DNA of 10,934 nt from assembly GCA_964485235.1 (NCBI GenBank), contig CAZAIO010000096.1, positions 1 through 10,934 on the forward strand, read 5' to 3'. Below, one piece after another: positions 6,322 to 10,934 of the stretch. The stretch is from CAZAIO01 sp964485235 (GTDB lineage Bacteria; Chloroflexota; Dehalococcoidia; GIF9; UBA5629). Below the pieces are notes generated by a model, which was given only the letters and a program-made list of their open reading frames with translations, had not been told where the DNA came from and did no database searches. How positions within the stretch are numbered: the stretch's first letter is position 1; every line of letters begins with the position of its first letter. Made by a program: the position numbers and the translations under genes.

Positions 6322-6381
6322 ACTTATGCCTATATATGAACTTTTCTATTATTTTTGAGATATATACGATAAGGATTAAGC

Positions 6382-6981
6382 ATGAGTAAAGAAATTTCAG
6401 AGGCAGGCCTGTTTATTTTAGGCATTATTGCCGATAAACCGACCACACCTTATATGATAGACAAACTGATAAATTACAAACGGAAAAATAATATAAAAGT
6501 CGGCATCCCTTTGCAAACAATTTACGGACTTATATATAAATTCAAGAAAGAAGGACTTATATCACGAAGAAGGATGAGAAATCGTAATTTACCTGAGAAA
6601 ACCATATATTCTATTACTCCAAAAGGCGAAGAGCTTTTCAAGCAAAGCCTGATAAATTACATTTGTCGTCCGCCTGAAATTATCTCGGAACTGGTACTTC
6701 CGATTATGATGATAAAACATCTGGATAGCGAAACTGCTATAAAAGTGCTTGGAGAATATAAAGAAAAAATCGGGAAGGAAATAACTATCGGCAGAAAATT
6801 AAAATCCACCAGTAAGGAATTAAAAGAGGCGCTTACAGGTCAGTTATTTCTCGAACACTCTTTAGGCACTCTTTCGTCTAACCGTAGAATAATCAATAAA
6901 CTTATCAAAATGATAAAAGAAGAACCTAGATGGTCCGAGTGCTCCATTCCATGGTGGAGAGACGACGTAGAAGAGAAATAA
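6382..6981 (+). CDS. PadR-family transcriptional regulator
   Basis: This 199-residue DNA-binding protein starts at ATG 6382, with AAGGA six bases upstream (6371-6375). Residues 8-88 form the PadR winged helix: GLFILGIIADKPTTPYMIDKL, then the recognition-helix region PLQTIYGLIYKFKKEGLI, and the wing TIYSITPKGEELF. The rest (about 100-180) is a helical C-terminal domain like the dimerising part of PadR/Vir-type proteins, ending near SIPWW. PadR proteins usually repress a neighbouring gene and release DNA when they bind a small molecule. The divergent flavoprotein gene, with its inverted repeat at 6199-6218, is the obvious target. A second, decayed relative may lie at 3452-3665. The gene is AT-rich compared with the formate dehydrogenase region. 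The inducer is unknown. Confidence 0.88.
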   Translation: MSKEISEAGLFILGIIADKPTTPYMIDKLINYKRKNNIKVGIPLQTIYGLIYKFKKEGLISRRRMRNRNLPEKTIYSITPKGEELFKQSLINYICRPPEIISELVLPIMMIKHLDSETAIKVLGEYKEKIGKEITIGRKLKSTSKELKEALTGQLFLEHSLGTLSSNRRIINKLIKMIKEEPRWSECSIPWWRDDVEEK

Positions 6982-7008
6982 TATATATTATTTGAATCAA
7001 CATATAGA

Positions 7009-7036
7009 CGTTATTAATAATCGCAATATAATAACG
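7009..7036. terminator. AT-rich hairpin between convergent padR and SDR genes
   Basis: CGTTATTA (7009-7016) pairs with TAATAACG (7029-7036) over a 12-base loop. It lies 27 bases after the padR stop and 93 bases beyond the SDR stop. The stem has only two GC pairs and no following T-run, so it is a weak candidate. Confidence 0.3.
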
Positions 7037-7129
7037 GAACTCCACCTGCCAATTCGCTTCTACCATATTTACTTGATAAGCTCAGGATAAAGTAGATTTA
7101 TTACCTGACGTGAAATCTTAATAAATTTA

Positions 7130-7909
7130 CTATGTGATCCACCCGCCGTCGATTGGTAGAGCATGACCGGTAATGAAAGAGCTGGCATCGGAACACAACC
7201 AGATCACTGCCTCAGCCATATCTTCAGGTTTACCCAACCGGCCTAATGGAATTTCCTTTGTTGTCTGGTCTTTTATTTCGGAAACAGAGGAGGTCAAATT
7301 GTCGAATAACATTGTGTTTTCCGTCAGGCTGGGGCAAATTACATTTACTCGAATCCCGTATTTACCGATTTCTCTGGCAGCTGTTTTAACAAGGCCAACG
7401 AGACCGTGTTTGCTGGGGGAATACGCTCCAAGTCCGGGAGCACCTTTTAAGCCACCCATCGAACCAGTGAAAACTATAGAACCATAGTTTTGTTTTATCA
7501 TCTGCAAAACTTCATATTTTAAACAGAGCCAGGCACCTTTTAGATTAACATCTATTACCCGGTCCCAGTCTTCTTCCGGTAAATCTATAAGGTCGTATAC
7601 CGGTAAACGTTTACCATCGGCTCCGATTCCTGCATTATTGAAAGCGTAATCCAGCCGTCCATAGGTCCGCACGCACGTATCAATCATATTTTTAACATCT
7701 ACAGGTTTTGATACATCACATTTAACAAAGAAAGCCTCACCACCATCAGCTTTAATCATAGCAGCAGTTTCCTCCCCACCCTTTATATTCTTATCCGCTG
7801 CAACAATGACCTTTGCGCCTGCTTTAGAAAAATATTTTGCTGCAACCCTGCCTATACCCGATGATGCTCCTGTTACTAACGCGACTTTACCATCAAATAA
7901 ATTTGCCAA
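7130..7909 (-). CDS. short-chain dehydrogenase/reductase (SDR), classical type
   Basis: This 259-residue cytoplasmic oxidoreductase is of the usual length for classical SDRs. The start is TTG at 7909 (MANLFDGKVALVTG), with GGGAG seven bases upstream (7917-7921). It has the cofactor motif TGASSGIG (13-20), the NNAG motif (91-94), and the catalytic residues Asn122, Ser150, Tyr163 and Lys167 in correct spacing (S-x12-Y-x3-K). Asp39 at the end of the second strand (VIVAADKN) favours NAD(H) over NADP(H). The C-terminus, ITGHALPIDGGWIT, is standard. Family members interconvert hydroxyl and keto groups; the substrate is not visible. An insert around 96-110 (GADGKRLPVYDLIDLP) is slightly long. It is convergent with padR and divergent from a second SDR, fitting a catabolic locus. 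Confidence 0.9.
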   Translation of the reverse strand: MANLFDGKVALVTGASSGIGRVAAKYFSKAGAKVIVAADKNIKGGEETAAMIKADGGEAFFVKCDVSKPVDVKNMIDTCVRTYGRLDYAFNNAGIGADGKRLPVYDLIDLPEEDWDRVIDVNLKGAWLCLKYEVLQMIKQNYGSIVFTGSMGGLKGAPGLGAYSPSKHGLVGLVKTAAREIGKYGIRVNVICPSLTENTMLFDNLTSSVSEIKDQTTKEIPLGRLGKPEDMAEAVIWLCSDASSFITGHALPIDGGWIT

Positions 7910-7940
7910 TTTTTATCTCCCTGTTACGTATTATTAAAGA

Positions 7941-7969
7941 ATTATATACCAAATTCGTCATTATCAATA
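7941..7969 (-). promoter_or_regulatory. promoter of the 7130-7909 SDR
   Basis: On the minus strand, a weak -35 TATTGA (7969-7964), a 17-base spacer and a perfect -10 TATAAT (7946-7941) give a start near 7934, with a leader of about 25 bases. The imperfect repeat ATCAATAT/ATATGAT around 7963-7985 overlaps the -35 and might be an operator. Confidence 0.5.
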
Positions 7970-8061
7970 TACTGTTAATATGATGTGAGCAGGCAGTTAA
8001 ATTAATTATAAAACAGGAATTATACGAAAAACCGATATTTACATTCTGCAGCGTGCTTTTA

Positions 8062-8090
8062 TTGACTTAAACCTATGATTATTATAGTAT
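8062..8090 (+). promoter_or_regulatory. promoter of the SDR-VOC operon
   Basis: TTGACT (8062-8067), a 17-base spacer and TAGTAT (8085-8090) form a fair sigma-70 promoter. The start would be near 8097, leaving a long leader of about 155 bases before TTG 8252. A closer start around TATTAT at 8211-8216 lacks a good -35. Confidence 0.45.
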
Positions 8091-8251
8091 TTAGCTATAT
8101 ATCGTATTATCATTTAAGAATACTCCTATTATAAAATAACGTAATAATGAATACAATTTTCCACTATTTCTGCAGATAAAAGTATTTATTATCCATACAA
8201 GGTTACTTCGTATTATAACCGTCAATCTGATTAACAATTGGAGGGATAGAT

Positions 8252-9052
8252 TTGAAACTGGAAGGAAAAATAGCATTGATAACCGGTGGCGGCACGGGCA
8301 TTGGCGCTGAAATTGCACGGCGGTTTACCGATGAAGGGGCGAAAGTGTGTATCACGGGTATTGAACAGGAAATGCTGGATGAAGTAGCAGCTACTTTACC
8401 ACGGGAAACTGTACTGACCTTTGAGGGAGACGTATCCAATCCCGGTGACGTTAAAGGGATGCTGTCAACCGCATTACAATTCAATGGTAAGCTGGATATA
8501 CTGGTAAATAACGCCGGTATTGGTATTGCCGGCAATGTCGTCACAACTACACTCGACGACTGGCAAAAAATTATTGACGTTAATTTAACCGGTCCTTTTT
8601 TATTGATGAAAGAGTCTATTCCTTTCATGCAAAAAACGGGTGGCGGATCGATAGTCAATATTTCATCGGTAGCCGGTTTGCGTAGTGCACCTGATCGGAC
8701 AGGCTATTGTGTGAGCAAAGCTGCTCTGATTATGTTAACTCAACAGACGGCGATGGAATTCGGCCCGTATAACATTCGATGCAATGTTATCTGTCCCGGA
8801 GCAACGCGGACCAAACAATTGGAAATGGGAATAGATATGATGAGAAAATCATTGAACGTTGATTTTGATACCGCTTTAGCGACTTTTACGAGCAATACTC
8901 CGCTCAGAAGGGTGGCTACTCCGGGCGAGATCGCTTCCGTATGTTGTTTTCTGGCAGGTGATGATTCTTCCTTTATGACAGGAGCAGTTTTAGTCGCGGA
9001 TGGCGGATCGGTAGTAGTCGATGCCAGTTTTGGAGCCGGCGTAAAAAAATAA
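8252..9052 (+). CDS. short-chain dehydrogenase/reductase (SDR), FabG-like
   Basis: This 266-residue classical SDR starts at TTG 8252, with GGAGGG six bases upstream (8240-8245). That start makes the protein begin MKLEGKIALITGGG, the usual distance from the N-terminus to the cofactor motif. Motifs are TGGGTGIG (11-18), Asp60 in GDVSN, NNAG (86-89), Asn111, Ser139, Tyr152 and Lys156, so the catalytic tetrad is complete. The second strand ends in TGIEQE, without the Asp typical of NAD enzymes, so the cofactor choice is unclear. The C-terminus (FMTGAVLVADGGSVVV plus a 10-residue tail) is normal. The VOC gene follows after 69 bases on the same strand with its own Shine-Dalgarno, probably as an operon. 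It likely oxidises or reduces a hydroxy/keto intermediate; the substrate is unknown. Confidence 0.9.
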   Translation: MKLEGKIALITGGGTGIGAEIARRFTDEGAKVCITGIEQEMLDEVAATLPRETVLTFEGDVSNPGDVKGMLSTALQFNGKLDILVNNAGIGIAGNVVTTTLDDWQKIIDVNLTGPFLLMKESIPFMQKTGGGSIVNISSVAGLRSAPDRTGYCVSKAALIMLTQQTAMEFGPYNIRCNVICPGATRTKQLEMGIDMMRKSLNVDFDTALATFTSNTPLRRVATPGEIASVCCFLAGDDSSFMTGAVLVADGGSVVVDASFGAGVKK

Positions 9053-9121
9053 AATTACAATGAAAGTGCATAGCCTTTATTAAATAGCAGCTTTAATTAA
9101 TATTTAAATTGGAGGAATATT

Positions 9122-10063
9122 GTGGGCAAAATAGTTGGTATAGACCATATTGGAATCGGCATAAGAAACATGGATACTATGAAAACGTTTTACCATGGTC
9201 TATTAGAATTTAAAGATATATTTGGTGAAATGCCGGAAGGAGACCATGAGCAGATACATGGACTATTACGTATGTGTCCGACAATACATTCTGCGATGCA
9301 GATAAATCAAAAATGCGGGGGGATAGCCGTAGCGATGTTTAAACACGTTTATCCCGTACCGCGACCTATACGCAAGAATATGCGATATGGTGATATAGGC
9401 ATTACAAAAGTATCGATTGCTGTCTCCGATTTAAAGCAGTTTCATAAAGAATTCAATGATAAACTCAGTTTTTGCAGTGAAATTCATACTGTAACAATAC
9501 CCGGATGGGGCGATCACTCGTTCTTATATGCCAGAGACCCTGAAGGTAACTTTATTGAATTCTTTGATGGAAAAGAACTTTCTGTAAAAGATAAATTCGG
9601 AGGTATTCGATGGATTGGCATCGGTGTAACCGACCTTGAACGATCAATGGAATTCTATAAAAAATATCTTGGTTTTGAGAAAACGGTTATCGATATACAT
9701 GAAACTTTTTCGGACAATATTGATGATGTTACCGGATTCAATCATACAAAAGTGCGGTCCTGTTTGTTAGCTAATAGCACCGGTAGCGGGATGGTCGAGC
9801 TTTCGGAGTTTATCAAGCCGAGAAGCAGGTCTATCCCGTTTTGTACAAATTGGGGCGATTTCGGATTTCTTCAACTTTGTCTTCTTGGAGATGATATCAA
9901 CGATATAAAAAATATGATTATCAAAGAAGATCTGGACCTGATACTTACTCCACAATCAATAGCAGATAATGACCCTAAAAATACCGGACTGGCATTTCTA
10001 TATACGAGAGATCCGGATGGGATCCCCATCGAGGTAATGGTTCTTCCTAAAAGGATTAGCTAA
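9122..10063 (+). CDS. VOC (glyoxalase/dioxygenase fold) family protein with two VOC domains
   Basis: This 313-residue protein has two vicinal-oxygen-chelate domains. It starts at GTG 9122, with GGAGG six bases upstream (9111-9115). Domain 1 (about 4-150) begins IDHIGIGIRNMDTMKTFYHGLLEF and ends FLYARDPEGNFIEFFD. Domain 2 (about 161-307) begins RWIGIGVTDLERSMEFYKKYLGF and ends FLYTRDPDGIPIEVM. Known VOC enzymes use a His/Glu metal site for glyoxalase, extradiol dioxygenase or epimerase chemistry. Here the usual ligands are only partly kept: His9 and Glu146 in domain 1; Glu226 and Glu304, but Trp164 in place of the first His, in domain 2. It is the last gene of the SDR-VOC unit. An epimerase, lyase or binding role is possible, and the reaction cannot be named from sequence. 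Confidence 0.85.
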   Translation: MGKIVGIDHIGIGIRNMDTMKTFYHGLLEFKDIFGEMPEGDHEQIHGLLRMCPTIHSAMQINQKCGGIAVAMFKHVYPVPRPIRKNMRYGDIGITKVSIAVSDLKQFHKEFNDKLSFCSEIHTVTIPGWGDHSFLYARDPEGNFIEFFDGKELSVKDKFGGIRWIGIGVTDLERSMEFYKKYLGFEKTVIDIHETFSDNIDDVTGFNHTKVRSCLLANSTGSGMVELSEFIKPRSRSIPFCTNWGDFGFLQLCLLGDDINDIKNMIIKEDLDLILTPQSIADNDPKNTGLAFLYTRDPDGIPIEVMVLPKRIS

Positions 10064-10085
10064 TTACCGCTAATTTAAAAAAAAG

Positions 10086-10117
10086 AGGCCTTTAATATTT
10101 TTCATTATTAAAGGCCT
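10086..10117. terminator. bidirectional terminator between the VOC and formate dehydrogenase genes
   Basis: AGGCCTTTAATA (10086-10097) and TATTAAAGGCCT (10106-10117) form a 12-bp stem with an 8-base loop. On the minus strand the stem is followed by TCTTTTTTTT (10085-10076 region), a textbook intrinsic terminator for the formate dehydrogenase gene. On the plus side the following TCAATTTATTTT is only moderately T-rich. Confidence 0.85.
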
Positions 10118-10147
10118 TCAATTTATTTTAAGCTAATATCTGAACCG

Positions 10148-10934
10148 CTATTTTCCGTTTTTAGTTATTTTTACAGGACACGTCTTATAGGCAGGCGTTC
10201 TTGTCACGGGATCGAGTGTTTCCGGTGCAGCGCTGATAAGTTCATTGGTCCTGCATTCGGCAAAATGGAAGGCCATTGCGACCATGCCCACCGGGACATC
10301 CTCAGTAACCTTTGCCTTAACAGTTACTTCCCCCTGGCGGGACATGACCTTTACCATCTCTCCGTCTTTAATATCCAGCGCAACTGCATCAAACGGGTTT
10401 ATTTGTGCCAGTTCCTCGCTCATAAGTACATTCAATCCATTTACTTTCCGAGTCATTGTAGCATGGTAATGATACAACCTGCGCCCTGTCATTAACATGA
10501 GTGGATATTCATCATCGGGCATTTCGACGGGTTGATGATATTGGAGCGGTACAAAATAGCCCTTTCCGCGTGAGAATAAATCAGAGTGAAGAATACAAGT
10601 CCCCGGATGATCTTCACTTGAACACGGCCATTGGAGGCTCCCTTCATCCAGACGGCGGAAATTAATTCCGGCATAACTCGGTGTTAGACCGGCAATCTCG
10701 TCCATTATCTGAGAAGCAGTATTGTATTCAAAACCGGAAGCGCCCATTCTCTTTGCGATCTGGCTGGTTATCCACCAGTTAGGCTGGCAAACACCGGGAG
10801 GCTCAACTGCTTTTCTTACCATTTGTACCCGGCGTTCTGTATTAGTGAAAGTACCATCTTTCTCGGCAAAGCAGCATGCCGGCAGGACTACATCAGCAAG
10901 TTCCGCTGTCTCATTAAGAAATATATCTTGAAAG
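10148..10934 (-). CDS. fdhA: formate dehydrogenase alpha subunit (molybdopterin oxidoreductase), C-terminal part
   Basis: The frame is open from the window edge to TAG at 10148-10150, giving about 261 residues; the start and most of the protein lie beyond 10934. An internal Met at 10822 is not the start, because clear family sequence continues upstream of it. The piece opens FQDIFLNETAELADVVLPA and continues CCFAEKDGTFTNTERRVQ, the hallmark of formate dehydrogenase and related bis-MGD enzymes, then PPGVCQPNWWI. The molydopterin dinucleotide-binding domain follows: YPLMLMTGRRLYHYHATMTR, INPFDAVALDIKDGEMVKVMSRQGEV, and the end TPAYKTCPVKITK. The catalytic Cys or Sec and the Fe-S ligands lie outside the window, so the electron partner is unknown. 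Formate oxidation or CO2 reduction is the expected reaction. fdhF is an alternative name. The gene is GC-richer than the neighbouring locus. Confidence 0.92.
   Translation of the reverse strand, partial: FQDIFLNETAELADVVLPACCFAEKDGTFTNTERRVQMVRKAVEPPGVCQPNWWITSQIAKRMGASGFEYNTASQIMDEIAGLTPSYAGINFRRLDEGSLQWPCSSEDHPGTCILHSDLFSRGKGYFVPLQYHQPVEMPDDEYPLMLMTGRRLYHYHATMTRKVNGLNVLMSEELAQINPFDAVALDIKDGEMVKVMSRQGEVTVKAKVTEDVPVGMVAMAFHFAECRTNELISAAPETLDPVTRTPAYKTCPVKITKNGK

Larger units (their letters stand above)
7910..8251. other. 342-base divergent promoter region between two SDR genes
   Basis: No gene is seen. A minus-strand promoter (7941-7969) and a plus-strand promoter (8062-8090) are listed separately. 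After the plus-strand promoter about 155 bases of AT-rich leader precede the SDR start. I found no strong hairpin or known riboswitch pattern in it. Confidence 0.45.

Noticed and set aside
6182..6381. tRNA or small RNA gene in the divergent spacer
   Set aside because: The region is very AT-rich with no cloverleaf arms or GC-rich stem-loop; promoters and the operator account for it.
7173..7487. 104-codon plus-strand ORF within the first SDR
   Set aside because: It is the antisense of the conserved SDR C-terminal half, with no ribosome site and no family resemblance.
8203..8658. 151-codon minus-strand ORF opposite the start of the second SDR
   Set aside because: It is antisense to a gene with a complete SDR motif set; its Ser/Pro/Ile-rich translation is typical of a shadow frame.
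10148..10822. Taking Met at 10822 as the start of the formate dehydrogenase gene
   Set aside because: Conserved family sequence (EKDGTFTNTERRVQ and DVVLPA) lies upstream in the same frame up to the window edge, so this Met is internal.

Overview
This is a bacterial window of moderate-to-low GC, with very AT-rich spacers and a visibly GC-richer formate dehydrogenase end. Shine-Dalgarno sites are strong, two promoters are close to sigma-70 consensus, and three of the eight genes whose start lies in the window begin with TTG or GTG. The gene content (a molybdopterin formate dehydrogenase, lipid-anchored binding proteins, a PadR regulator, several short-chain dehydrogenases and a flavin-dependent monooxygenase-fold enzyme) suggests an anaerobe. 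Dehalococcoidia-type Chloroflexota or another sediment anaerobe would fit, but I cannot settle taxonomy from the sequence alone.

Layout. 1-141: the tail of a YHS-domain protein (+). 265-1362: a two-GAF sensor-like protein with a Cys-rich tail (-). 1795-2988 and 3819-5009: two closely related Leu/Ile/Val-type ABC substrate-binding lipoproteins (-), each with its own hairpin terminator, separated by an 830-base spacer. That spacer holds a consensus promoter with a palindrome over its -35 box, a possible 57-residue ORF and what looks like the wreck of a PadR gene. 5140-6132: a nitronate monooxygenase/FabK-like flavoprotein (-). 6382-6981: a PadR-family regulator (+), divergent from it. 7130-7909: an SDR oxidoreductase (-). 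8252-9052 and 9122-10063: a second SDR and a double-VOC protein (+), probably one operon. 10148-10934: the C-terminal part of a formate dehydrogenase alpha subunit (-), which runs off the window.

How it may work together (inference). The central part looks like a small regulated uptake-and-catabolism locus. Two surface lipoproteins would capture a carboxylate- or amino-acid-like ligand and share a permease encoded elsewhere. The flavoprotein, two SDRs and the VOC protein would act on the imported compound. The PadR protein probably controls the divergent 5140-6132 promoter, where an inverted repeat sits exactly on the -10 box. The flavoprotein and the upstream binding-protein gene (3819-5009) have no convincing terminator or strong promoter between them, so they may be co-transcribed. 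The flanking YHS, GAF and formate dehydrogenase genes may be unrelated to this module.

No tRNA, rRNA, CRISPR array, insertion sequence or phage gene was seen. The less ordinary signals are the duplicated binding-protein units with a conserved second Shine-Dalgarno in their leaders, the promoter palindromes, the PadR remnant, and the Cys-rich GAF tail.
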